Assembly: GCA_001784435.1 (NCBI GenBank)
Contig: MFQZ01000010.1
Span: 1 to 64,000, forward strand
From: Candidatus Magasanikbacteria bacterium RIFOXYC2_FULL_42_28
Lineage (GTDB): Bacteria > Patescibacteria > ABY1 > Magasanikbacterales > GWA2-37-8
Direction of reading: 5' to 3'
Length of the DNA: 64,000 bases
The translations under genes were made by a program, and so were the position numbers. Under the pieces are notes generated by a model. It was not told where the DNA came from. It searched no databases and saw nothing but the letters and a program-made list of their open reading frames with translations. Numbering within the stretch: position 1 is the first letter of the stretch; each line of letters opens with the position of its first letter. This document shows positions 15,875-23,284 of the stretch, one piece after another.

Positions 15875-16645
15875 TTAGGACTTAGATAATTTCGCCACAT
15901 ACTGTGCCCACCCTTCGGCGCGGTATTTTTTTGCTTCGGCAACCGGGTCGGACGCGGCGATTATCCCTCGCCCCACGATTATCACGTCCGCGCCGGCGCT
16001 GATGGCTTTTTCCGGCGTGTTATATTGTTGGCCTAAATCATCACCGCCTTGGGAAATTTTTACGCCTGGGGTCATGTTTATAAAACAAGGATTGTCAGAT
16101 AGTTTTCTTTGAGTAATAAAGCCAATTACAAAGTCGGTATTGGCTTCGGCCATCGCCACGGTTTTTTGGGCGTAAGAGGCGTCGGTAAGAGCGCCTTTGG
16201 GCGACATTTCGGCTAAAAGTAGTAACCCCCGGCCTTTAGGTAGGCCAATTTCTTTTAAGCCGGTAATTATTCCCGGTCCAGCCACGGAATGCGCATTGGT
16301 AATATGGGCCCAGTCGGCAATGTGGTAGATACCGTTTTGATATTGTTTTTGGACAGTAGAACCAATGTCGGCAAATTTGCGGTCTTCAAAAATTAAAAAG
16401 TTATGTTTTTCCGCCAAGCGTTGTAGTTGGATGATTAAATCATTATCAAAGTCATCTACAATATCAATGTGCGTTTTCAAAACGCAAATTTCCGGGCCGA
16501 TTTGGTCAGCCAGTTGCAAGAGTTCGGCTTTGGTGGTAACGTCTGCGGCCAAACAGAGATTGGTTTGTTTGCTATCCATCAAATACAAAAGTTGTTTGGC
16601 AGTAGGATTAGTGCAGAGGGTGGAGCGTTGGGAGTAGGAGAGCAT
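15875..16645 (-). CDS. pyrF: Orotidine 5'-phosphate decarboxylase, eukaryote-like
   Basis: Decarboxylates OMP to UMP, the last step of UMP synthesis. At 256 residues it has the catalytic signature FEDRKFADIGSTV (Lys and paired Asp), the substrate Lys in CVLKTHIDI, and the phosphate loop VGRGI near the C terminus. The overall text (LCLAADVTTKAELLQLAD, ITNAHSVAGPG, LAEMSPKGAL, GGDDLGQQYN) is much closer to the decarboxylase domain of eukaryotic UMP synthase than to E. coli PyrF. ATG 16645 was chosen because the extension upstream of it is repeat sequence. It is the last gene of the pyr run, 118 bases after pyrE. Confidence 0.93.
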   Translation of the reverse strand: MLSYSQRSTLCTNPTAKQLLYLMDSKQTNLCLAADVTTKAELLQLADQIGPEICVLKTHIDIVDDFDNDLIIQLQRLAEKHNFLIFEDRKFADIGSTVQKQYQNGIYHIADWAHITNAHSVAGPGIITGLKEIGLPKGRGLLLLAEMSPKGALTDASYAQKTVAMAEANTDFVIGFITQRKLSDNPCFINMTPGVKISQGGDDLGQQYNTPEKAISAGADVIIVGRGIIAASDPVAEAKKYRAEGWAQYVAKLSKS

Positions 16646-16762
16646 AGTGATTAATTTCAAAATCCAAATTTCCAATTTCCAATCAATGTCAAAATCAAAA
16701 TACCAAATTTGTCATTTGAGATTTGGATTTGATTTGACATTGGAAATTGGAAATTTGACATT
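16646..16762. repeat. Family A inverted repeat, copy 3
   Basis: Fills the whole gap between the pyrE stop and the pyrF ATG. On the minus strand the start-proximal arm reads GGATTTTGAAATTAATCACT, then ATG. The stop-proximal arm ends one base from the pyrE stop. Confidence 0.88.
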
Positions 16763-16763
16763 T

Positions 16764-17360
16764 TCAAACTTGGTTATCGCGGATGAAGTTTTTCACTTTT
16801 TCTACTGTTTCTGCAGTGAGCAGGTTTTCTTCCGCGAGCGAATCCACGACTTCGCTAATTGTTGCCAAGGCATGCAAACTGTATCCTTTTTCTTCTATAT
16901 GCTTGCGCCCGCCTTGTTCGCGATCAATTAACACCACCACATCTTTTACTTTTAACCCTTCGGCTTCCAATGGTGTGATAGTTTCAAAAACACTGCTACC
17001 GCTTGTTACTAAATCTTCTACCACAAGCGCGGTTTGGCCGGCGGTAAATACCCCCTCAATCGCTTTTTTTGTGCCGTAATCTTTTACTTCTTTGCGACGC
17101 ATTATCATTGGTATATTATGGCCAAGCGAGATGGCGGTGGCAATGGGTAAGGCGGTGTAAGGCACGCCACAGACCAAATCAAATTTTAAATTTTGGATTT
17201 TTACCCACATCGCTTCGGCGACAGTTTTTAAAATTTCCGGATAGGATACGATTAGGCGCAAGTCAATATAAATAGGCGACATGATGCCGCTTTTTAATTT
17301 AAATTCGCCGAATTTTACCGCGCCGATTTTAAATAGAGCCGAGAAGAGTTTATTGGGCAT
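16764..17360 (-). CDS. pyrE: Orotate phosphoribosyltransferase
   Basis: A 198-residue type I phosphoribosyltransferase joining orotate and PRPP to give OMP. The PRPP-binding motif is ALVVEDLVTSGSSVFE (about 120-135, with the paired acidic residues), preceded by the flexible loop MRRKEVKDYGTKKAIEG (about 92-108). The N terminus shows the family pattern FALFKIGAVKFGEFKLKSG without the first residues (KLFSALFKIGAV here). It starts 4 bases after the pyrK stop. Eukaryotes carry this enzyme fused to the decarboxylase; here the two are separate but adjacent, in the same order as the fusion. Confidence 0.94.
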   Translation of the reverse strand: MPNKLFSALFKIGAVKFGEFKLKSGIMSPIYIDLRLIVSYPEILKTVAEAMWVKIQNLKFDLVCGVPYTALPIATAISLGHNIPMIMRRKEVKDYGTKKAIEGVFTAGQTALVVEDLVTSGSSVFETITPLEAEGLKVKDVVVLIDREQGGRKHIEEKGYSLHALATISEVVDSLAEENLLTAETVEKVKNFIRDNQV

Positions 17361-17364
17361 ACAA

Positions 17365-18162
17365 TTAATAATTAATTTTATTTCCCGCTTTATCGCGGTG
17401 ATATTTTCCTAATTCAAAAATACGGTTGGCGAGCGCGCGGTTTACGACTGGGCCGTCAATGCACATACAAAGTCCGAGGTCGTCGACGGCGCACTGGCCA
17501 CAAATTCCAAAACCGCATTTCATTTGGCGCTCGATACTTAACTCGCAATCGCTGTCATATTTATTACATAAATCCAAAACCGCTTTTTCCATTAATTCCG
17601 GGCCACAGGTGACCACGAGCGGTTTGCTGGTTGCATTTTTTAACAATTCTTCCAGCACATCCGTTACTCGTCCTTTGCGTCCGGCCGAGCCGTCATCGGT
17701 CGTGGCGTGAATTTTTAAATGGGGGATTAGTTTGAGGCGATCTTCAAATAATAACAGATCCTTAGAGCGCGCGCCGACGATAAAATCAATTGTTACACCT
17801 GGCAATTCGCAAATTTTAGTGCTTAAAAAAGAAAGGGGTGCGGCACCATAGCCACCGGCGACCATAATATAGTGGCGGTTTGGTAAAATTGAATAGCAAG
17901 TGCCAAAGGGGCCGGTTGAACCGGCGCGGTCGCCGACTTTTAAGGTAAAAAGTTTTTCGGTTAGAGGCCCGCGTTTGAAAACTGTTAGCCCAAAATTTTC
18001 GCCATCGTCACTTGAAATAGAAAATGGTTTTTGATCAATGTCCGGCAACCACAGCATTACAAATTGCCCGGGTTTACTTTTTAAATTATGTGAAAAGTAG
18101 AACGTCTTGACCGAAGGATTTTCGTCAATAATTTTAGAAATTTTTACGGTTTTTGGTAGCAT
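17365..18162 (-). CDS. pyrK: Dihydroorotate dehydrogenase electron-transfer subunit
   Basis: A 265-residue FNR-type flavoprotein with a C-terminal 2Fe-2S cluster, which passes electrons from the PyrD flavin to NAD in class 1B dihydroorotate dehydrogenase. The FAD-binding part includes KPFSISS (about 43-49), the NAD part has MVAGGYGAAPLSFL (about 99-112), and the iron-sulfur ligands are the four Cys of CGFGICGQCAVDDLGLC near residues 216-232. Its presence identifies the adjacent PyrD as the NAD-linked 1B type. Confidence 0.92.
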   Translation of the reverse strand: MLPKTVKISKIIDENPSVKTFYFSHNLKSKPGQFVMLWLPDIDQKPFSISSDDGENFGLTVFKRGPLTEKLFTLKVGDRAGSTGPFGTCYSILPNRHYIMVAGGYGAAPLSFLSTKICELPGVTIDFIVGARSKDLLLFEDRLKLIPHLKIHATTDDGSAGRKGRVTDVLEELLKNATSKPLVVTCGPELMEKAVLDLCNKYDSDCELSIERQMKCGFGICGQCAVDDLGLCMCIDGPVVNRALANRIFELGKYHRDKAGNKINY

Positions 18163-18187
18163 AATCTTAATTCTTAGAATAGCGAGT

Positions 18188-18262
18188 CATATAATTATCT
18201 CTCAAAAAACCGTAAGCACGGCCGAGCGGCCAAGAGCGTGTTTTTTGAGAGATAATTATATG
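18188..18262. repeat. Perfect 23-bp inverted repeat between pyrD and pyrK
   Basis: Arms at 18188-18210 and 18240-18262 are exact complements (CATATAATTATCTCTC then a run of A, versus the reverse). The 29-base loop contains a smaller GGCCG/CGGCC palindrome. It lies between the pyrD stop and the pyrK start and would form a very stable RNA hairpin in the pyr transcript. Confidence 0.85.
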
Positions 18263-18274
18263 GCGAGCGAGCTA

Positions 18275-19186
18275 TTAATTTGTGTGGGCCGCGCCTCTAA
18301 TTTCAGCTAAACTTTTAATATTTTCCGTTTGCATAAATTCTGCCATTTCCGCCACGATTTTAGCAAAGCAAGTTTTTTCGCGGTAATACGCGGCTGAACC
18401 AACGCCTACGAGCGTGGCGCCGGCCATAATCATCGCGATGGCATCGCGGCCGGTAGTTACTCCGCCTGTGCCGATAATGGGAATTTTTACGGAGGCGTAG
18501 ATATCATACACGCATTTAAGGGCGATGGGTAGTAGGGCTGGACCGGACACACCACCTTGCTTGTTTGCTAAAATTGGTCGGCGTGATTCAATGTCAATCA
18601 TTAGGCCGGAAATAGTATTAACGGCGGTGATAGCATCCGCGCCCGCGGCTTCAGCGGCTTTGGCCATCTCGGCGATATTCCAGGCGTTAGGTGATAGTTT
18701 TATAATTATCGGCACGGTGCTTTTGGATTTGACTATTTTGGTAATGGCTTCTATCGCGGTCGTGGAATAAGCAAAGGGCGTGCCAAATTCTTTACCAACA
18801 TTGGGGCAGGAAATATTCACCTCAATAAAATCAATCGGGCTGGCGCAAATATGTTCTGCCACTTCACCAAATTCATCGGCCGTGCCGGCAAAGATGCTCG
18901 CGATAATCGGCGCGGTTGAAAGCGAGTGGAATTTAGCAATTTCCGGTAAGGCATTGGCCACGCCCGGATTGGACAGTCCGACCGCGTTTAAAAAATAATC
19001 GTCCGTTCCCATCATGGTGGGATTTTTGTGGCCTGGGCGAGGTTCCAGTGAGATTGATTTGGTAGTAACGCCGCCACAGCCGTTTTCAACCATGTGAGCC
19101 AAAGACGCGCCGGTAACGCCGAGAATGCCGGAGGCGAGGACTATTGGGTTAGAAAAGGTTTTATTTAGAAATGTTGTGTGTAGCAT
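18275..19186 (-). CDS. pyrD: Dihydroorotate dehydrogenase, class 1B catalytic subunit
   Basis: A 303-residue FMN TIM-barrel enzyme oxidising dihydroorotate to orotate. Class 1 features are the active-site loop VNISCPNVGKEFGTPFAY (about 124-141, with the catalytic Cys in SCPN), KLSPNAWNI (about 160-168), AVNTISG and IGTGGVTTGRDA (FMN phosphate site). With pyrK next to it this is the NAD-dependent heterotetramer. It starts about 120 bases after the OTC-like gene, the gap being filled by a family A repeat. Confidence 0.94.
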   Translation of the reverse strand: MLHTTFLNKTFSNPIVLASGILGVTGASLAHMVENGCGGVTTKSISLEPRPGHKNPTMMGTDDYFLNAVGLSNPGVANALPEIAKFHSLSTAPIIASIFAGTADEFGEVAEHICASPIDFIEVNISCPNVGKEFGTPFAYSTTAIEAITKIVKSKSTVPIIIKLSPNAWNIAEMAKAAEAAGADAITAVNTISGLMIDIESRRPILANKQGGVSGPALLPIALKCVYDIYASVKIPIIGTGGVTTGRDAIAMIMAGATLVGVGSAAYYREKTCFAKIVAEMAEFMQTENIKSLAEIRGAAHTN

Positions 19187-19194
19187 AAGTTGGC

Positions 19195-19304
19195 AATGTC
19201 AAATTTCCAATTTCCAATGTCAAACCAATGTCAAAGCCAAAATGTCAAATTTGATATTGGGATTTTGGATTTGATTGGAAATTGGAAATTTGGATTTTGA
19301 CATT
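19195..19304. repeat. Family A inverted repeat, copy 4 (reversed orientation)
   Basis: Fills the gap between the OTC-like stop and the pyrD ATG. Here the GACATTGCC arm, not the GAAATTATCA arm, faces the start codon, so the element is inverted relative to copies 2, 3, 5 and 6. Confidence 0.85.
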
Positions 19305-19306
19305 AT

Positions 19307-20254
19307 TTATACTTTCTTTTCAAATAACCAAAGTATCACCGCCTTCTGCATATGCATGCGGTTCTCCGCTTGGTTGTAAATTACGGAATTTTTGTGGTCA
19401 ATGGCATCGCGCGAAATTTCGTAGCCAACATGGCAGGGCATACAATGCATAATGCGCGCGTTGGGCGCATAAGTATCAACCATATTGGCATTGATTTGAT
19501 AGGGCTTGAATGCAGCCAAGCGACGATCATATTCAGCTTGGTATTCAGGAATAACTTTGCCATCTTTAAAAAATTCCATATCAATCCAAGTGTCGGTGTG
19601 AACATAATCTGTGCCAGCGAGCGCTTCTTTTAAATTCAAAACTTTTTTTACTTTACCGGTTGCCTCGCACATTTGGTTTAATTCCGCGTCCACGCTTGGC
19701 GCGTTGGCTTCGGGTGCGGCAATCGCAACTTCAATTCCTAATTTTGCGCAAGCAAGTTTTAAAGTATTGGAAACATTATTTTCAATTCCGAGCCAAGTAA
19801 TCTTTTTTACGTTTTCAATGCCATTAGAATATTCCGACATCGTTAAAATATCCGCGAGCGCTTGGCAAGGATGATATTTTTCCGAGCAAGCGTCGATCAC
19901 TGGAATTTTATTAAATGAAGCAGCAACTTCCACATCGCTGGCTTTCAAAGCGCGGAACATCAAAACTTGCCCATAGCGCATAATCGCTTGAATTTCATCG
20001 CGAAAATCGCAAAGTGATAATTGCGTATTGCGTGAATCAATGTAAATCGCGTGTCCGCCGAGTTCGGTCATGCCGGCTTCAAACGATAGGCGAGTGCGAG
20101 TGGAAGTTTTTTGAAAAAGCATCAACAAAGTTTGGTTGTGCAAAATATCCACTGCTTCGCCAGCCGTTCGTTTAGCTTTTAATTTTTTCGCGATTGCTAA
20201 AATTTCTAGAATGTCTTCGCGAGTTTGTTCTTTTAGTGAGATTAAGTGACGCAT
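19307..20254 (-). CDS. Ornithine-carbamoyltransferase-like transcarbamylase
   Basis: A 315-residue transcarbamylase. The carbamoyl-phosphate loop is FQKTSTRTRLSFEAG (about 49-63) and the second phosphate-binding site is YHPCQALADI (about 129-138), as in OTC. The C-terminal HCMPCHVGYEI replaces the usual HCLPAHRG. The ornithine loop, normally D-x-W-x-S-M-G, reads DTWIDME, so the amino-acid substrate could differ from ornithine. It sits inside the pyrimidine run between pyrC and pyrD, although pyrB already supplies the aspartate enzyme. No other arginine-pathway gene is in the window. Fold certain, substrate uncertain. Confidence 0.82.
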   Translation of the reverse strand: MRHLISLKEQTREDILEILAIAKKLKAKRTAGEAVDILHNQTLLMLFQKTSTRTRLSFEAGMTELGGHAIYIDSRNTQLSLCDFRDEIQAIMRYGQVLMFRALKASDVEVAASFNKIPVIDACSEKYHPCQALADILTMSEYSNGIENVKKITWLGIENNVSNTLKLACAKLGIEVAIAAPEANAPSVDAELNQMCEATGKVKKVLNLKEALAGTDYVHTDTWIDMEFFKDGKVIPEYQAEYDRRLAAFKPYQINANMVDTYAPNARIMHCMPCHVGYEISRDAIDHKNSVIYNQAENRMHMQKAVILWLFEKKV

Positions 20255-20262
20255 ATTTTATT

Positions 20263-20350
20263 AGTTCATAAATAATAGTTCATAGCCAATAATACAGATG
20301 ATAAATTACCGAATCGCTCTATTGGCTTTGAACTATTGGCTATGAACTAT
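20263..20350. repeat. Family B inverted repeat at the pyrC 3' end
   Basis: Arms built from TAGTTCATAGCCAATAG and its complement, filling the gap between pyrC and the OTC-like gene. The minus-strand 5' arm encodes the last PyrC residues IVHSQ and the TAG stop. Other copies lie at 21032-21066, 28013-28048 and 47269-47287. Confidence 0.8.
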
Positions 20351-21559
20351 CTTCACCGGCCACCCTTTTAATTTCCAACCATCAAACGGACTCCAACCGC
20401 ACTTGGTTTTTAGATTTTTATTTTTCACAATTTTTTCTAAATCCAAATCCACAATTACCCAATCATTATTTGGTGGTAAATTGAATATTTTTTCAATGTT
20501 CAGACGGGTTAATTCCACGATTTTTTGTATGGTAATTTTACCCTGATTATACTCGTTTAGCAAGAGCGGTAAATAGGTTTCAATGCCGGGAACGCCGGAC
20601 GGAGATTGGGGGTATGGGAGGGCTTTTTCAGCTAAAGTATGGGGGGCATGGTCAGTACCGACAGTATCAATCGTGCCATCGTTTATAGCGCGCCACAAGG
20701 CATCTTGGTCGTGAGCTGTGCGTAAGGGTGGGTTCATTTGCGCTTTTGCGCCTAACAACTCGTAGGCGCTATCGTTGAGGAACAGGTGATGTGGTGTGGC
20801 TTCGGCAAAGACAGTTACGCCGGCTTGCTTGGCACTGCGAATTAATTCCAGTTCTTCGGCTGTGCTTGCGTGTAAAACGTATAATTTGGTGTGATATTTT
20901 TTAGCAAATTCTGCTGCCTGCGTGACGGCTTTTATGGCAGCTTCGCGGGAGCGGATTTGGGAGTGGTGTTTTACGCTAAGGGATCCCTCCACTGCGGTCG
21001 GGATGACAGGGCTTCGCTGCGCTTCGCCCTGTAAACTATTAACTATGAACTGTTGGCTATTGGCTCGTATTATTTCATCATCCTCAGCGTGTACGGCTAA
21101 TACCAAATTCAACTCTGCGCATTTTTTGAAAATTTTTTCTTGGGCGGAAATTTGTGACACTAATAGATCGCCAGTGGATGAGCCGACGAACATTTTGACG
21201 CCAATAATTTCATTCCTTACCTTATCAATTTCAGCCAGATTTTCCGCGGTGGCACCGAAATAAAAGTAGGGTCGGATTGGCTGGCAGGATTGCGCCAACA
21301 ATTTATTGACGGCGGATTTTTTTTGTTTTAATAATTCAAAAGTGCTTATCCCCGGCATGTTATTAGGCATATCCAATACTGTGGTAACGCCTCCGGCCAC
21401 GGCCGCACCGGTCGTCCAATCTTCTTTATGTTCACCACCCGGCACGCGAAAATGGACGTGAGGGTCAATTAACGCTGGCAGTGCCAACAAATTTCGGTTA
21501 GAAAATTCCGCTGGAAAATCACATTCAATGTATTTATTATCCCAAGTTTTAATCTTCAT
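20333..21559 (-). CDS. pyrC: Dihydroorotase with a repeat-derived insertion
   Basis: A 408-residue amidohydrolase cyclising carbamoyl-aspartate to dihydroorotate. Metal and active-site motifs are DPHVHFRVPG (about 33-42), VLDMPNN, VHAEDDEII (about 155), YVLHAST, FAEATPHHLF and GTDHAPH (about 300). About 30 residues between the HAED motif and IRSREAAI (roughly residues 165-195, DNA 20979-21066) are encoded by joined copies of families E and B. The last residues and the stop codon also come from a family B copy. All catalytic motifs are intact, so the insertion probably forms a tolerated surface loop. Confidence 0.92.
   Translation of the reverse strand: MKIKTWDNKYIECDFPAEFSNRNLLALPALIDPHVHFRVPGGEHKEDWTTGAAVAGGVTTVLDMPNNMPGISTFELLKQKKSAVNKLLAQSCQPIRPYFYFGATAENLAEIDKVRNEIIGVKMFVGSSTGDLLVSQISAQEKIFKKCAELNLVLAVHAEDDEIIRANSQQFIVNSLQGEAQRSPVIPTAVEGSLSVKHHSQIRSREAAIKAVTQAAEFAKKYHTKLYVLHASTAEELELIRSAKQAGVTVFAEATPHHLFLNDSAYELLGAKAQMNPPLRTAHDQDALWRAINDGTIDTVGTDHAPHTLAEKALPYPQSPSGVPGIETYLPLLLNEYNQGKITIQKIVELTRLNIEKIFNLPPNNDWVIVDLDLEKIVKNKNLKTKCGWSPFDGWKLKGWPVKIVHSQ
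20979..21066. repeat. Families E and B repeat insertion inside pyrC
   Basis: GGGATCCCTCCACTGCGG to GATGACA (20979-21009) is a family E half copy; a GGGCTTCGC/GCTTCGCCC hairpin follows; 21032-21066 (TAAACTATTAACTATGAAC onward) is family B. The block keeps the pyrC reading frame. Confidence 0.82.
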
Positions 21560-21563
21560 AAAT

Positions 21564-22037
21564 TTAGGCGCGGTGATATTCTTTTATATCTTCTTGTTTA
21601 AAAGTTCTTTCGCAGTAGTGGCATTTAAGTGACACACCCTGTTTATTTTTTTGAGTATGAAAAAGCGAATCCATCGATTCATTATTCGTAATACATTTTG
21701 GATTTGGGCAAACCACCAGACCGGAAATTATTTCGGATAGTTCCACTTGATATTTTTTTACCACTTTGAAATCTTTAATTATGTTGATTACCGCGCTGGG
21801 AGAAAATATCGCGGTTAAGTTGGCTTTGCTTGGCGTAATTTCCCAATTGGCCAGTTTGATAATATCTTTTTTGCCACTGGTTTTGCTTGGTAGATGCATG
21901 CCGATGGTAACAACATTGTCGTGATTTTCAACGCCTAAAATTGATAATATTTTTAGGGCCGAGCCGGCTTTGGCATGGTCAATCACCGTGCCGTTTTTAA
22001 TGGCGGAAACAAGTAGGGTGCCAGTTTGTTGTATCAT
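21564..22037 (-). CDS. pyrI: Aspartate carbamoyltransferase regulatory chain
   Basis: A 157-residue PyrI, the allosteric subunit of class B aspartate transcarbamylase that binds CTP/ATP. The nucleotide-binding N-terminal domain has GTVIDHAKAGSALKIL (about 16-31). The C-terminal zinc domain shows CPNPKC (about 110-115) and CHYC (about 138-141), the four Cys that hold the catalytic-regulatory interface. ATG 22037 was chosen because it lies one base after the pyrB stop and matches the family N terminus; the upstream frame overlaps pyrB. Confidence 0.93.
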   Translation of the reverse strand: MIQQTGTLLVSAIKNGTVIDHAKAGSALKILSILGVENHDNVVTIGMHLPSKTSGKKDIIKLANWEITPSKANLTAIFSPSAVINIIKDFKVVKKYQVELSEIISGLVVCPNPKCITNNESMDSLFHTQKNKQGVSLKCHYCERTFKQEDIKEYHRA

Positions 22038-22038
22038 A

Positions 22039-22959
22039 TTAAATAGCGTTAAGAACGAGCGCCAGTAGGGCCTGGCGGGCGTATAAACCGTTTTCCGCTT
22101 GCTCAAAATAGTAGGCATGCGGAGTTTTATCAACGGCGTAGTCAATTTCATTGACGCGTGGTAGAGGATGCAATATTCGCAAATTCTTTTTAGCATTTTT
22201 TAAGTCCGCGACTGTCAATCGATAAACATCCTTCACGCGGTTGTATTCCATTTGGTCGGGAAATCTTTCGCCTTGAATCCGGGTCATGTATAAAACATCC
22301 AATTTGGGAATTATGTTTTCAAAACTTTCGTGTACACTAAATTTAATTCCTTTTTCACGAAGTTCAGTTAATAAATATTCAGGCATGGCCAAACTTGGTG
22401 GCGCGATAAAATACAAGCGCGCATTAAAATGGGTGAGTGCTTGCGCGAGCGAGTGCACGGTTCGGCCGTATTTGAGGTCACCCATCATGGCAATTGATAA
22501 ATTATTTAATTTTCCTTGGGTTTCTTTAATGGACATTAAGTCCAAAAGCGTTTGGGTTGGGTGTTGGTTGGCGCCATCGCCACCGTTAATTACCGGTTTA
22601 TCAGTGGCTTCGGCCGCGCGTCTGGCGGCACCTTCAAGTGGGTGGCGCATCGCAACAACATCTACATATTGACCGACAATTTTTATTGAATCGTAAAGTG
22701 TTTCGCCTTTTTTTGCAGAAGTGACGCCAGCATCGGCAAAGCCAACTACTTTTCCGCCCAGTCGTTGCATGGCGGTTTCAAATGAAAGGCGAGTGCGGGT
22801 GGATGGCTCAAAAAAACAACTGCCCATGACTTTACCGGCAAGCAAATTCGGTTGTGGTTTCTTTTTTAATTCCAGCGCGAGTTTGACTATGGAATTTATT
22901 TCTGCCGGTGTCAATTCGTTTATCGAAATGATGTCACGGCCTTTTAGGGTGGAGAACAT
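22039..22959 (-). CDS. pyrB: Aspartate carbamoyltransferase catalytic subunit
   Basis: A 306-residue catalytic chain condensing aspartate with carbamoyl phosphate, the committed step of pyrimidine synthesis. Motifs are FFEPSTRTRLSFE (about 49-61), the mobile loop with SAKKGETLYD (about 76-85), GGDGANQHPTQTLLD (about 123-137), MTRIQGERF (about 222) and HPLPRVNEI (about 262-270). ATG 22959 fits the family start; the frame is open for 24 more codons upstream through a terminator hairpin, as discussed for the leader. No carA or carB is in the window, so carbamoyl phosphate must come from elsewhere. Confidence 0.95.
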   Translation of the reverse strand: MFSTLKGRDIISINELTPAEINSIVKLALELKKKPQPNLLAGKVMGSCFFEPSTRTRLSFETAMQRLGGKVVGFADAGVTSAKKGETLYDSIKIVGQYVDVVAMRHPLEGAARRAAEATDKPVINGGDGANQHPTQTLLDLMSIKETQGKLNNLSIAMMGDLKYGRTVHSLAQALTHFNARLYFIAPPSLAMPEYLLTELREKGIKFSVHESFENIIPKLDVLYMTRIQGERFPDQMEYNRVKDVYRLTVADLKNAKKNLRILHPLPRVNEIDYAVDKTPHAYYFEQAENGLYARQALLALVLNAI

Positions 22960-22968
22960 AAATTTGTT

Positions 22969-23031
22969 TAAAAAAAGTCCCGACTGAGTCGGGACTAAAT
23001 AATAAATAATGAAAATGCCAATCTTTGGCAT
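22969..23031 (-). promoter_or_regulatory. pyrBI-type attenuator with translated U-rich leader
   Basis: On the minus strand the leader begins with ATG at 23031, runs through a hairpin (TGCCAAAGATTGGCA) and a U-rich tract whose codons read ATT TTC ATT ATT TAT TAT TTA, and then enters a terminator: stem AGTCCCGACT / AGTCGGGACT (22996-22976) followed by seven T. The pyrB ATG follows 10 bases later. This is the layout of the enterobacterial pyrBI attenuator, where UTP shortage stalls polymerase in the U tract and the trailing ribosome blocks the terminator. Unlike E. coli, the leader frame has no stop before pyrB. Confidence 0.72.
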
Positions 23032-23071
23032 CGTGAATGGATGTAAAAAAGGTATTGATCATATCGGGATT

Positions 23072-23100
23072 AGTGTAGCATTTTTGGAGTTGGTTTGCAA
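23072..23100 (-). promoter_or_regulatory. Promoter of the pyr operon
   Basis: On the minus strand TTGCAA (23100-23095) and TACACT (23077-23072) are 17 bases apart, giving a start near 23065 and a leader of about 105 bases before pyrB. Confidence 0.65.
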
Positions 23101-23284
23101 ATGGATTTTTGGGTTTATCCACACCTTATCTTGACAATATTATATAATTATGGCACAATATAACTAAGAAAAAGGCTTTTGGCAGGGGTTTATATATCAC
23201 AACGTCGAAGGTCTTTTTTTGTTTTTATTCTTAGCTTCCACAAGAAATTTACAAAGTTGTATTTTGTCAATCATATTTTTTTGT

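Noticed and set aside
22973..22996. PyrR-binding site as the basis of pyr attenuation
   Set aside because: No PyrR-binding loop motif or pyrR gene was seen; the U-rich translated leader fits the pyrBI mechanism better.
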